DNA of 64,000 bases from Mucilaginibacter flavidus (GTDB lineage: Bacteria; Bacteroidota; Bacteroidia; Sphingobacteriales; Sphingobacteriaceae), in the NCBI RefSeq assembly GCF_024055575.1, contig NZ_JAMXOE010000002.1, positions 186,001 to 250,000 on the forward strand. The letters are read 5' to 3'. Positions 26,320-35,088 of the stretch are shown here, one piece after another. Numbering within the stretch: position 1 is the stretch's first letter; each line of letters opens with the position of its first letter. The notes under the pieces are model-generated. The model did not search any database. It was not told the DNA's origin and was given only the letters and a program-made list of their open reading frames with translations. The position numbers were made by a program, and so were the translations under genes.

Positions 26320-28152
26320 CTACCCCGCAAATGTTTGCATATCAATAAGTTTACGGTATAGCCCGTTATTTTCAAGCAGTTCAAGGTGGGTGCCTTGTTC
26401 AACAATTTGCCCGCTTTCCAGCACGATAATGATATCGGCATTTTGTATGGTGCTTAACCTATGCGCAATTATTAGCGATGTGCGATTTTTCATCAGGTTG
26501 TTGAGGGCATCCTGCACCAGCTTTTCCGATTCGGTATCCAGTGCCGATGTAGCCTCATCAAGCAGCATTACAGGCGGGTTATTCAGCACGGCACGGGCTA
26601 TACAAATGCGCTGGCGCTGACCGCCTGACAGCTTGGTACCGCGGTCGCCAATGTTGGTTTCGTAGCTTTTTTCTGTTTCGATGATAAAGTTATGGGCATT
26701 GGCAATTTTGGCTGCGTTTTCAACGTCTTCCCTGGTAGCATCAGGTTTGCCAAACGCTATGTTATTAAAGATCGAATCATTAAACAATATGGATTCCTGG
26801 TTTACAATGCCCATCAACGCTCTCAGGGAGTCAACTTTAAGTGCTTGTATATTTTCACCGTCAACCAAAATCTCCCCCCCCTGCGGTTCCATAAACCTTG
26901 GGATTAAATCCATCAAAGTCGACTTACCGCCGCCAGAAGGCCCTACCAGCGCAACAGTTTTTCCTTTAGGCACAATTAAGTTAATGCGCGTTAAAACTTC
27001 TCTTTCTTTATAGCTGAATGATACGTTTCTAAATTCGATTTTTTCGTTAAACCCATTTACAGCAATTGCATTCGCCGCATCAACTATCATAGGTTTTTCA
27101 TCTATCAGTTGTAAAACCCTTTCTCCAGCGGCAATCCCCTGGTGTATATTACTAAATGAGTCGGATATGGCTTTAGCCGGTCGCATTACCTGCGAAAAAA
27201 ATGCGATATAAGTAATAAACGCGGGGGCAGTGAGGGGAGAGTTGTTATTTAGCACCAGGTAACCGCCATACAACACAATAATAGCAACCATCGTTATCCC
27301 AAAAAATTCAGAAACAGGCGATGCTAACTGCTGCCGCCTGGCCATGGAACGTGTAATTCTTGAGTATTTTGTATTTTCTCTGTCGAACCTGTTTTTTATA
27401 AATTCAGTGGCATTAAACGCTTTTATAATTTTTATCCCGGATAAGGCTTCATCAAGATAGCTTATCATATTACCATAAGTTTGCTGCGATGCAATTGCCT
27501 GGGCTTTAAGTTTTTTAACAATACGTGAGATAACAAATGCCGATACCGGTATTACCAGTAACGAATAAAACGTAAGCTTTGGTGACATATTAAATAACAT
27601 GCCCATAAAAAACAGCAGCGTTAAAGGTTCTTTGAATACAACCTGTAATGTTGAAGTTACCGAAAATTGAACCACCTGTACATCCGATGCTATTTTCGAA
27701 ATAATGTTCCCCTTCCGCTCATTATTAAAATAGCTCAGGTGCAGATTCATCACATTATTAAAAACTGCACGCCTAAAATTCAAAAGTGTGTGCACCCTAA
27801 GGTTCTCCATGGTACGCTGCGACAGGTACCTAAACAGATTGGCCAATAGTGCCGACATAACAATGGCGCCACAAACAAACTCCAGGGCGCCCCATTTGCC
27901 GTAGTGCTCAATCATGTACTGTACGTAGTAATTAAAATTCCCCATAATGTCAAACCATGATGGCTTTACCATTGCAGCGGTAGGAACATCACACTTTGGG
28001 TTTTTACCCGAAAAAAGCGTTTGCAGTAAGGGCGCCAGTAGCGCCAGGTTTAATGTGCTGAATATTACAGAGAATATAGTTGTAATTATATACGGTATGG
28101 CGAACTTTTCAATTGGCTTGGCAAAAGATAGCAGCCGGAAATATGTCTTCAT
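26320..28152 (-). CDS. MsbA-like ABC exporter (fused permease and ATPase)
   Basis: The 610-residue product has six membrane segments in the first 340 residues and an ATPase domain after that. Walker A is GPSGGGKST (near 403), the signature is LSGGQRQRICIARA (near 507), Walker B is VMLLDEATSALD and the H-loop is IIAHRLST. This is the half-transporter layout of MsbA and other lipid-A, lipid-linked glycan or multidrug exporters. Its place among glycosyltransferases supports a role in export of LPS core-lipid A or another glycolipid. The exact substrate is inferred. Confidence 0.88.
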   Translation of the reverse strand: MKTYFRLLSFAKPIEKFAIPYIITTIFSVIFSTLNLALLAPLLQTLFSGKNPKCDVPTAAMVKPSWFDIMGNFNYYVQYMIEHYGKWGALEFVCGAIVMSALLANLFRYLSQRTMENLRVHTLLNFRRAVFNNVMNLHLSYFNNERKGNIISKIASDVQVVQFSVTSTLQVVFKEPLTLLFFMGMLFNMSPKLTFYSLLVIPVSAFVISRIVKKLKAQAIASQQTYGNMISYLDEALSGIKIIKAFNATEFIKNRFDRENTKYSRITRSMARRQQLASPVSEFFGITMVAIIVLYGGYLVLNNNSPLTAPAFITYIAFFSQVMRPAKAISDSFSNIHQGIAAGERVLQLIDEKPMIVDAANAIAVNGFNEKIEFRNVSFSYKEREVLTRINLIVPKGKTVALVGPSGGGKSTLMDLIPRFMEPQGGEILVDGENIQALKVDSLRALMGIVNQESILFNDSIFNNIAFGKPDATREDVENAAKIANAHNFIIETEKSYETNIGDRGTKLSGGQRQRICIARAVLNNPPVMLLDEATSALDTESEKLVQDALNNLMKNRTSLIIAHRLSTIQNADIIIVLESGQIVEQGTHLELLENNGLYRKLIDMQTFAG

Positions 28153-28237
28153 TAAAAACTATAAATAAAAATGCAAAGTTAACAGTAATTAACTAATATA
28201 TACCCCACAAAGTATACCGGCGCTTGCCACATTTTTA

Positions 28238-29377
28238 TTACCGGGGCAATAAAGGCAAAACCGCGTCCCAAACGCGGGCTACGCTAATTTTGCCAATGCA
28301 GGGATAAACTTCGGTTGCGGCAGGTTTATGAATACAAGCCCAATTACAATAATAGCAGTCCATTTTTTCGAATACGCAAACCGGGCCGTATTCGAAATAT
28401 GCAGGGTAAGGGGCAAATCTCTCAAAGTGGCCGCCGCCAAGTATACAAACCGATTTTGTTTTTGCAGCGACAGCTATGTGAATGGCGCTCGTATCATTGG
28501 CAATTACAAGCCCAGCCTGCCCTATCAGCTCAACCATCTGCGGTTGGGTTGATTGGCCGATTAAATTAACTACGCTGCCGGGCGGTAAATTGGCAACTAT
28601 AAATTCACCCAAAGCTACCTCGCCTGGTCCGCCTGCCAGGTAAACCGACTGCGTGCTCTGCTGTTTAATTTGCTGTATTAATTCAATAAAATTGTGCTCG
28701 CCCCATTGACGTCCAAAAGCGCCGGCGCCGGGAAATATCACAATGCCCCCCTCCCCCGTTTTTGTCACCGGGATTGTGGTTGAGCTTATAGTATCATGTG
28801 TATTTAAAAAAGTATCGAAAAAAAACCTCGAACGCCCAAATTCAAAATGCACCCCGGCAGGTAATAACAAGCGCCGGGTATAAAATTTGTCGGTCTTCAT
28901 CTTATAGCGTTCAGAAATACCCTCATAGTCACTTTCGAATCCAATTATTTGTTTCGCCGCTGTAAACCCGGCAAAACTATCACTGATAAATGTGCGTGTA
29001 GATGATGGCTGTAGCGTAACCTCGTAATTAGCCTTAAAAAGCCGCAATGCCAGTTTGAAGACTTTCACAGGCTGGGTAAACATGGGCCCGGCTTTTACAA
29101 ATATAAACTGGTTAACATAAGGAGCGTCGTATTTCAACGCAATATCCTGCCAAAGCACGTTGCCAAGCAAATCAACCTGGTAATCTTTATAGGCTGCTGA
29201 TGATTTTACAACCTCTATAAAATTTCTGAACAGGATGTAGTCGCCAATGGCATCGGTTTTTATGATCAGCAGTCTTTTTTGGGGCGACCTGAACTTCGCC
29301 AAAAAACGAAATAGCAAAGGAAGCTTCAATAGTAGAAACCGGGTAAGTCTGAATAAATTTTTATCAATGACGGCCAT
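28238..29377 (-). CDS. Glycosyltransferase family 9 (heptosyltransferase-like)
   Basis: The 379-residue product has the GT9 pattern. The N-terminal part reads RLLIIKTDAIGDYILFRNFIEV, the middle has IVIFPGAGAFGRQWGEHNFIEL, and the C-terminal part has VIANDTSAIHIAVAAKTKSV. These are the two GT-B half-domains of ADP-heptose:LPS heptosyltransferases. A cysteine-rich tail (CYYCNWACIH) is a feature of Bacteroidota members. It likely adds heptose or another sugar to the LPS core. It lies in the glycan block next to the exporter. Confidence 0.85.
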   Translation of the reverse strand: MAVIDKNLFRLTRFLLLKLPLLFRFLAKFRSPQKRLLIIKTDAIGDYILFRNFIEVVKSSAAYKDYQVDLLGNVLWQDIALKYDAPYVNQFIFVKAGPMFTQPVKVFKLALRLFKANYEVTLQPSSTRTFISDSFAGFTAAKQIIGFESDYEGISERYKMKTDKFYTRRLLLPAGVHFEFGRSRFFFDTFLNTHDTISSTTIPVTKTGEGGIVIFPGAGAFGRQWGEHNFIELIQQIKQQSTQSVYLAGGPGEVALGEFIVANLPPGSVVNLIGQSTQPQMVELIGQAGLVIANDTSAIHIAVAAKTKSVCILGGGHFERFAPYPAYFEYGPVCVFEKMDCYYCNWACIHKPAATEVYPCIGKISVARVWDAVLPLLPR

Positions 29378-29425
29378 TATAATTAGGAATAATTGCCGAA
29401 ACGCTTTTCTTTAAATTCACGGTGG

Positions 29426-30304
29426 CTATTTAACTATTTTGTAATTCCGGTATTCGCTTACCCGCCAGCCGGTAATATCTTCAACTTTTTGCAGCAATTT
29501 CCTTCTAAAGGTCATTTTTTTATGCAGTTGGTTAAGGTCTACATTAAGTTTCCAGTTGGTCAAAGCAATCCGTTTTTGCATTACCTGCGGATGGTTGCCG
29601 GTGAAATGTACCAGGCGGTCGGCATTTTTATAATCAAATTCAAATGTTTCGGGTAGGTTTTCGGCCATCCACGCGTCATCATGATAAAACAAGTTGAAAT
29701 TACGAAGCTTGCTTTTCAAACCATCCGGTGGTTTTACCCATCCATAGTGATAAATGTAAGCATCAATCAACTTAACCCTTATCTTTCTTCCGTCCAGCCT
29801 GAAACCTTGCGCATCACGATATGAATGTATCGCCTTATTGTTTCTCAGTATCCTTATTTCACGCCTGTACCACCTGCGCGAATGGCCGTAATAATCGTAC
29901 GACCCGTAAAAATGGAGATACTTAAATAACAAACCTTCTACACGGTTATCATTTAAATTATCCTCCATCTCCTTTTTTATGAGCGGCAGGTACTTCTCAT
30001 GCACGCACTCATCTCCCTGGATATAAAAGGCCCAGTCGGCATCTGAAGAAATTGAATTAAAGGCCTTATCTGTTTCGGCGGCAAATACGGCTCCGCCATC
30101 GCGTAACGAATCGTCCCAAACAGTATTAATTATTTTAATCTTAGGCGAGTTTATATTCCTTATCAAACTTTCAGTATTGTCGCTGCAATTGCCTAATGCA
30201 ACTATAAACTCATCACAAATTGGAAGAATTGAAGTTATGGCTTCGGCTACAGGGTAATCATTTTTTACTGCATTCCTGATAAAAGTAAAACCGGCCACCT
30301 TCAT
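29426..30304 (-). CDS. Glycosyltransferase family 2 protein
   Basis: The 292-residue product starts MKVAGFTFIRNAVKNDYPVAE, has CDEFIVALGNCSDNTE and AFYIQGDECVHEKYLP. These fit the GT-A fold, with the acid pair in QGDE as likely metal ligands. The C-terminal region is rich in Trp/Tyr (YYGHSRRWYRREIRIL) as in LPS-core type GT2 proteins. The acceptor is unknown. It is the first gene of the minus-strand glycan block; 48 bases separate it from the GT9 gene. Confidence 0.85.
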   Translation of the reverse strand: MKVAGFTFIRNAVKNDYPVAEAITSILPICDEFIVALGNCSDNTESLIRNINSPKIKIINTVWDDSLRDGGAVFAAETDKAFNSISSDADWAFYIQGDECVHEKYLPLIKKEMEDNLNDNRVEGLLFKYLHFYGSYDYYGHSRRWYRREIRILRNNKAIHSYRDAQGFRLDGRKIRVKLIDAYIYHYGWVKPPDGLKSKLRNFNLFYHDDAWMAENLPETFEFDYKNADRLVHFTGNHPQVMQKRIALTNWKLNVDLNQLHKKMTFRRKLLQKVEDITGWRVSEYRNYKIVK

Positions 30305-30408
30305 TATACATTATGTTTTGCAGCAAATATAGCTTTATGCTACAAAGTACGCTTACAATATTGTCAATCAAAAGTGGCAATTGTACATGTGTTGTTTAAA
30401 ATACATTA

Positions 30409-30416
30409 TATTTTTG
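30409..30416 (+). promoter_or_regulatory. Possible -7 box of meaB
   Basis: TATTTTTG matches TAnnTTTG and lies 23 bases before the ATG at 30440. No well-spaced -33 element is seen. Confidence 0.4.
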
Positions 30417-30439
30417 TTACTTTATCTCAGCTATATAAA

Positions 30440-31357
30440 ATGCAAAATAACGCCACCAACAACATCAAACCCGATTGTACTGATTTCCGTTCAGTTGCGC
30501 GTGCTTTAACTGTTGTTGAAAATGATTTGCAGGGTGCCGATGAACTTTTAAAAAGCCTGACGTTTGCCAAAAGTGCTCCAATTATTGGTATAACCGGGCC
30601 ACCGGGAGCCGGCAAAAGCACCCTGGTAAACACTTTAATAACCGGCTTGCTTAACAACAGCAATAAAATAGCGGTTTTAGCTATCGACCCGACCTCGCCC
30701 TTTAATTTCGGCTCGCTTTTAGGCGACCGTATCCGCATGGCGCCGCATTTTAACCATCCCGATGTTTTTATCCGCTCGCTGGCTACACGCGGTTCGCTTG
30801 GCGGGCTGTCGGCGAAAGCCATCGAAATGACTGATGTTTTACGTGCCGCAGGGTTCGATTATATTTTAGTAGAAACAGTGGGCGTTGGTCAGTCAGAAAT
30901 CGAAATTGCCGGCCTGGCCGATATTACCCTGCTGGTTTTAGTGCCAGAAAGCGGCGACGAAATACAAAACATAAAATCGGGCCTTATGGAAGTTGCCGAT
31001 GCCTTTATAGTAAATAAAGGCGACCGCGCCGATGCCGACCTTTTTGTTAATAATCTAAAAAAGCTGCAAAAGGCTGACTCGGGATTGCCGGTTTTTAAAA
31101 CCGTTGCTTCAAAAGATATCGGCATTGATAAAGTAATAGCCTTTATCCGATCAAATGCAGGCAAAAAAAACTCCCGCAAACAATTATTGCTCGCCGAAAA
31201 GGCCTATCGCATCATCCAGCAAAAACGCATGGCCGATATTGACAAAAAAAAGCTTCAGCATGATATTGCCAAAGCTTTAGAAGAACCAGGATTCAACTTG
31301 TATAAGTTCATCGGAACCTTAGCCCCCCATCCCCCTAAAGGGGGAGCAGAAGTTTAA
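30440..31357 (+). CDS. meaB: Methylmalonyl-CoA mutase-associated GTPase MeaB
   Basis: I choose the ATG at 30440 (MQNNATNNIKPDCTDF), giving 305 residues; upstream codons overlap the promoter. The P-loop GPPGAGKS (53-60) is followed by VLAIDPTSPFNFGSLLGDRIRM and VETVGVGQSEIEIAG, which are G3-like signatures of the MeaB/ArgK family. The protein protects and gates adenosylcobalamin loading of methylmalonyl-CoA mutase. No mutase gene is in the window. The last residues (LAPHPPKGGAEV) are encoded by the left arm of an inverted repeat, so the C-terminus has been extended or replaced by repeat DNA. Confidence 0.93.
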   Translation: MQNNATNNIKPDCTDFRSVARALTVVENDLQGADELLKSLTFAKSAPIIGITGPPGAGKSTLVNTLITGLLNNSNKIAVLAIDPTSPFNFGSLLGDRIRMAPHFNHPDVFIRSLATRGSLGGLSAKAIEMTDVLRAAGFDYILVETVGVGQSEIEIAGLADITLLVLVPESGDEIQNIKSGLMEVADAFIVNKGDRADADLFVNNLKKLQKADSGLPVFKTVASKDIGIDKVIAFIRSNAGKKNSRKQLLLAEKAYRIIQQKRMADIDKKKLQHDIAKALEEPGFNLYKFIGTLAPHPPKGGAEV

Positions 31358-31398
31358 GTTTGCTAATCGAGCTCCCCCTTTAGGGGGTCGGGGGGCTA
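31320..31398. repeat. GC-rich inverted repeat spanning two gene ends
   Basis: The 28-base arms at 31320-31347 and 31371-31398 are complementary except for two positions. Each contains the self-complementary core CCCCCTAAAGGGGG. The left arm encodes the last MeaB codons and the right arm contains the TAG stop of pepP. It probably also ends transcription in both directions. It looks like a dispersed repeat of REP/MITE-like type. Confidence 0.8.
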
Positions 31399-32682
31399 AT
31401 TCATTATCTCCTCAATATGATCTGCCTCGACAGGTATATCGGCCATCAGGTCAACGTTGCCACGGGCGGTAATCAGTATATTATTTTCGATACGTATGCC
31501 CAGGCCTTCTTCAGGTATATAAATTCCGGGTTCGCAGGTTAAAATATTCCCAACTTCAAACGGTTTATAGCGGCTGGCAAAATCATGTACGTCAAGGCCC
31601 AGGTGGTGCGATGTGCCGTGCATAAAATACTTCTTATATAAAGGCATCTTAGGGTCTTGCTTGTCAACATCAGTTTTGTTGAGCAGTCCAAGTCCAATTA
31701 ATTCGCCGGTCATTATCCTGCCCACCTCGTCCTGATACTCAGTTAGCACAGTTCCGGCAACAATCATTTTGGTTGCTGCACGCATTACCCGCAGCACTGC
31801 ATTATAAACATCGCGCTGCCGTTTGGTAAAACGCCCGTTAACAGGTACCGAGCGGCTCATATCTGCATTATAGTTGGCATACTCGGCACCAAAGTCAAAT
31901 AATACTACATCACCGTCTTTACAAACCTGGTTATTGTCGACATAATGCAGTACTATCGCATTTTTACCGGATGCTATAATAGGGTTGTATGCATTGCCTG
32001 TGGCACGCTGGCGCAGGAACTCGTGGGTTAATTCGGCTTCAATTTCATATTCGGTAACACCAGGCTTCAAAAACTTAAGTACACGTACAAAAGCATCGCG
32101 GGTAATTTCGCAAGCCTTTTTAGTAAGCATAATCTCAGTGTCCGATTTTACAACCCGTAGATCGCGCATTACTAAAGCAGAACGTTCGTATTTATGCAGG
32201 GGATATTTTGTACGTAACGATTCAAGCAACCTTATGTCGCGGTAGGGCACGGTGTGGGCGTACCTGTCGTTCTCGTTTGTATTTATATAAATGTGTTCTG
32301 CATAGTTAATAATGGAGTGCAGTATAACGTCAAAATCATTCAGCCAATAGATATTTGTTATACCCGAAGCAACCCTGGCTTCTTCAATAGTATATTTATG
32401 GCCCTCCCAAACAGCAATGTGTTCGTTGGTTTGTCTTAAAAACAGTACTTCTTTGTATAACGGATTAGGACAGTCAGGAAATAACAACAGTATGCTTTGC
32501 TCCTGGTCTATGCCTGTCAGATAAAAAAAATCGGGGTTTTGTTTAAAAAGAAAACTTTGGTCGCCGCTTCTCGGAAATTCGTCATTTGCATTGAAAATGG
32601 CTATGGAACAGGGCTTTAGTCGGGAAACGAAATTTTTTCTATTGTGGGTAAATACCTCATTATTAATGGGGAGATATTTCAT
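31396..32682 (-). CDS. pepP: Xaa-Pro aminopeptidase (aminopeptidase P, M24B)
   Basis: The 428-residue product has the N-terminal creatinase-like domain and the pita-bread catalytic domain. The metal ligands are visible in VLFDFGAEYANYNADMSRS (two Asp), HGTSHHLGLDVHD (His), CEPGIYIPE (Glu) and GLGIRIENNILIT (Glu). It removes N-terminal residues that precede proline and uses two Mn2+ ions. No signal peptide is seen, so it should be cytoplasmic. Its stop codon lies within the inverted repeat shared with meaB. Confidence 0.94.
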   Translation of the reverse strand: MKYLPINNEVFTHNRKNFVSRLKPCSIAIFNANDEFPRSGDQSFLFKQNPDFFYLTGIDQEQSILLLFPDCPNPLYKEVLFLRQTNEHIAVWEGHKYTIEEARVASGITNIYWLNDFDVILHSIINYAEHIYINTNENDRYAHTVPYRDIRLLESLRTKYPLHKYERSALVMRDLRVVKSDTEIMLTKKACEITRDAFVRVLKFLKPGVTEYEIEAELTHEFLRQRATGNAYNPIIASGKNAIVLHYVDNNQVCKDGDVVLFDFGAEYANYNADMSRSVPVNGRFTKRQRDVYNAVLRVMRAATKMIVAGTVLTEYQDEVGRIMTGELIGLGLLNKTDVDKQDPKMPLYKKYFMHGTSHHLGLDVHDFASRYKPFEVGNILTCEPGIYIPEEGLGIRIENNILITARGNVDLMADIPVEADHIEEIMN

Positions 32683-32785
32683 CTTTTAAATTTTATTAAT
32701 TTTTTAAAAACAATTTTTTTCATTTATTTGTATAATAATTATAAAATTTGGAACGGTGTTTGGTTACAAATTCAAACATAATTAC

Positions 32786-32793
32786 TATTTTTG
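32786..32793 (+). promoter_or_regulatory. -7 box of the OmpA-family gene
   Basis: TATTTTTG matches TAnnTTTG, 38 bases before the start codon. A TTTG at 32759-32762 lies 23 bases upstream, slightly more than the usual spacing. Confidence 0.5.
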
Positions 32794-32830
32794 AAAAAAA
32801 TCACAATTAAAATCGTTTAATCTTAAAACT

Positions 32831-34210
32831 ATGAACTATTCTACATTAAAGAAAACAGTCGTCTTATCATGTGTTTCCTTGATGGCAGTTGGTATAGCAT
32901 CCGCTCAAACCGACTCCACTAAGAAAATGTCTGACGCGGCCGGTCCCGCCAAATTATTTGGTGGAGCTGGACAGTACAACACATGGAGCATCGGAGTTAA
33001 CGTTGGCGTGACAGGATCGTCAGTAATAACCGGTGGCTTCAACAGATTTAATCAAAGCCAGCCTGCTTTAGGTTTTGGCGTTTCGATTAAAGATCAACTT
33101 AGCCACGCATTTGGCATACAGTTAGATGCACACGCAGGTCAGATCAAAGGCAGACAAGATCAATCTCCAAACGCGAATGATCCTGGCGCTACTACCACTG
33201 TAACAGATCTTGTTACTGGTACCCAGTACGAAGGTTTCAAAACCAACTTCATTTCAGGAAGCTTGAGCGGTGTTGTTAATTTTGGTAACATCAGCTTTTT
33301 ACACCGTGCTAACTCTGTTAACTTTTACGCTTCTGCAGGTTTTGGCTTCATGGTTTATGATCCGGCACCGTCAACTGATTTAACAAACTATGTTAAATGG
33401 AGCGCAGCTAGCGGTCATAAAGTTAAAGAAGTATACGTACCAGTTGGCGTTGGAGTTAAATTCCGCGCATCTGATCACTTAGACTTCAACGTTGGCTACA
33501 CCGAAAACTTTGTTGACGGATTTAACGTAACTGGCGTTCACGCTAAATACCCATCTAACGACAAATATTCTTACGGATATGTTGGTTTAGAGTACACTTT
33601 AGGTTCATCTTCGAAACCGAGCTTAGAGTGGGCAAACCCTGTTGCTATGATGTATGACGAATTGTACGATGCAGCATTACGTGCAGAAGTTGAAGCTTTA
33701 AAAGGCCGTGTTACTAACGTTGAAAACGCTGTTAACGACCTGAAAAAAGATTCAGACGGTGACGGTGTTGCTGATCAATTTGACAAATGCCCTAACACTC
33801 CTGCAGGTAGCGTAGTTGATGGTTCTGGTTGCCCAATCAAATTCCCTGAGCCTGTAGCTGCTGCTGCTGCTCCCGCTCCTGCTGCGACTCCATACGGAAA
33901 CATCCAGTTTGAATTTGACAGTTCAGTGTTAAAAACTTCTTCATACCCAGTATTAGATGCTACATCTGCTGATATGAGGGCTAACTCAAGCACTGTTACT
34001 TTAGCTGGTTACGCTTCATCTGAAGGTACTGCTGCTCACAACATGCGTTTATCAAAAGACCGTGCTAACTCTGTAAAAACTTACTTAGTTAACTCAGGTG
34101 TTGATGCAAAACGCTTAAAAGTTAAAGGATTTGGCGAAACCCATCCTATAGCTGATAACTCTACCGAAGATGGCCGCGTTGCTAATCGTCGTGTTGAAAT
34201 GCACAAATAA
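32831..34210 (+). CDS. OmpA-family outer-membrane protein with thrombospondin-like repeat
   Basis: The 459-residue product has a signal peptide (ending GIASAQT), an N-terminal barrel (about 40-265), a short calcium-binding type thrombospondin repeat DSDGDGVADQFDKCPNTPAG (near 305) and an Ala/Pro linker. A C-terminal OmpA peptidoglycan-binding domain follows (about 350-459), with NRRVEM at the end. The gene has a distinct codon bias towards GTT/GCT and AAC compared with its neighbours, as expected for a very highly expressed protein. It should link the outer membrane to peptidoglycan. A strong terminator follows. Confidence 0.93.
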   Translation: MNYSTLKKTVVLSCVSLMAVGIASAQTDSTKKMSDAAGPAKLFGGAGQYNTWSIGVNVGVTGSSVITGGFNRFNQSQPALGFGVSIKDQLSHAFGIQLDAHAGQIKGRQDQSPNANDPGATTTVTDLVTGTQYEGFKTNFISGSLSGVVNFGNISFLHRANSVNFYASAGFGFMVYDPAPSTDLTNYVKWSAASGHKVKEVYVPVGVGVKFRASDHLDFNVGYTENFVDGFNVTGVHAKYPSNDKYSYGYVGLEYTLGSSSKPSLEWANPVAMMYDELYDAALRAEVEALKGRVTNVENAVNDLKKDSDGDGVADQFDKCPNTPAGSVVDGSGCPIKFPEPVAAAAAPAPAATPYGNIQFEFDSSVLKTSSYPVLDATSADMRANSSTVTLAGYASSEGTAAHNMRLSKDRANSVKTYLVNSGVDAKRLKVKGFGETHPIADNSTEDGRVANRRVEMHK

Positions 34211-34228
34211 TTTTAATTAATTATTATA

Positions 34229-34261
34229 CAAAAGGCCTCCCGTTACAGGGAGGCCTTTTTG
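34229..34261 (+). terminator. Terminator of the OmpA-family gene
   Basis: Perfect arms AAAAGGCCTCCC and GGGAGGCCTTTT flank a GTTACA loop and end in a T run, 19 bases after the stop codon. Confidence 0.9.
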
Positions 34262-34272
34262 TTTACCCTAAA

Positions 34273-34349
34273 CTTCCGACTTCCGACTTCCGACTTCCGA
34301 CTTCCGACTTCCGACTTCCGACTTCCGACTTCCGACTTATGACTTATGA
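34273..34349. repeat. Heptamer tandem array CTTCCGA
   Basis: Nine perfect copies of CTTCCGA (34273-34335) are followed by two copies of CTTATGA (34336-34349) and a partial unit. A decayed version of the word (ACTTTCCGACTTCCGACTT) occurs at 57830-57848. Confidence 0.9.
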
Positions 34350-34360
34350 CTTCCCCCCAC

Positions 34361-34391
34361 TTGCTTTTCGCCTTAACCTTCCCTATATTTG
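34361..34391 (+). promoter_or_regulatory. Promoter of the 47-residue membrane protein
   Basis: TTG at 34361-34363 is followed by TATATTTG at 34384-34391, with 19 bases between TTGC and the -7 box. The ATG starts only four bases after the box, so the mRNA would be leaderless or nearly so. Confidence 0.55.
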
Positions 34392-34394
34392 TTC

Positions 34395-34538
34395 ATGTAT
34401 TTTTTCAGGAAAAAAGACCCCAACAGGCCCACCAGCTTTAACCTTAAGGTAATGCATACCATTAATGCCATTGCAATCATTATGTTTTTGCTGGGCATTA
34501 TCTGGACGGTTATAAAACTGTTCATCCTGAAAAAGTAA
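34395..34538 (+). CDS. Small membrane protein, 47 residues (possibly DUF6728)
   Basis: The reading frame starts MYFFRKKDPNRPTSFNLKVM and has a single membrane segment (about residues 24-43: AIAIIMFLLGIIWTVIKLF) and a basic tail ILKK. It resembles small Bacteroidota proteins that I recall as the DUF6728 family, but I am not certain of that name. A well-placed promoter just upstream supports that it is real. The predicted topology is a cytoplasmic basic N-terminus with one TM helix. Function is unknown. Confidence 0.65.
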   Translation: MYFFRKKDPNRPTSFNLKVMHTINAIAIIMFLLGIIWTVIKLFILKK

Positions 34539-34592
34539 ATTTAAAATACCCCTCAACGCATATCCCAGTCTGTCAGAAAAACAAATTTCTAA

Positions 34593-34970
34593 ATGAAAAC
34601 TATAATTAATACTAATAACGCACCAGCACCAATTGGCCCGTATAACCAGGCAGTAGCTGCGGGCGGCTTTATCTTTCTTTCGGGCCAAATTGCCCTAAAC
34701 CCTGCTAACGGCGCACTTGTATTAGACGATATTAAAACCGAAACCAAACAGGTGATGGATAACATTAAGGCCATTTTAACCGAGGCCGGCATTGATTTTA
34801 GCCACGTAATTAAAACCAGCATTTTTTTGACCGACATGGGTAACTTTGCACACGTAAACGAGGTTTACGGAACATATTTTACAAATGATTTCCCTGCCCG
34901 CGAAACCGTGCAGGTCGCCGGTTTACCCAAAGGCGTTAATGTTGAAATTACCGTTACAGCGATTAAATAA
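34593..34970 (+). CDS. ridA: RidA-family reactive imine/enamine deaminase
   Basis: The 125-residue product is full length and has the RidA text NNAPAPIGPYNQAVAAGGFIFLSGQI near the start. It also has the conserved Arg in FPARETVQVAGLPKGVNVEI that binds the carboxylate of the substrate. RidA proteins form trimers that hydrolyse reactive 2-aminoacrylate made by PLP enzymes. It is cytoplasmic. An intergenic word repeat lies between it and recG. Confidence 0.93.
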   Translation: MKTIINTNNAPAPIGPYNQAVAAGGFIFLSGQIALNPANGALVLDDIKTETKQVMDNIKAILTEAGIDFSHVIKTSIFLTDMGNFAHVNEVYGTYFTNDFPARETVQVAGLPKGVNVEITVTAIK

Positions 34971-34984
34971 TTTGATGACTGGCT

Positions 34985-35080
34985 GATTTGAGGATTTGAA
35001 AATGAACTACAAGTCAGGCCAGGCGCTGCAAAGGTTTTAATCTTCAAATCGGCTTATCTTCAAATTTTCAATTCAAATCA
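34985..35080. repeat. Inverted word repeat, family GATTTGAGGATTTG
   Basis: The left arm has GATTTGAGGATTTGAAAATG; the right arm has CTTCAAATCGGCTTATCTTC and CAAATTTTCAATTCAAATC, its diverged complements. It fills the gap between ridA and recG, and the same words occur at 19201-19279. Confidence 0.5.
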
Positions 35081-35088
35081 ATCACTAA

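Noticed and set aside
34273..34349. Possible CRISPR-like array
   Set aside because: The unit is only seven bases, with no spacers and no cas genes nearby.
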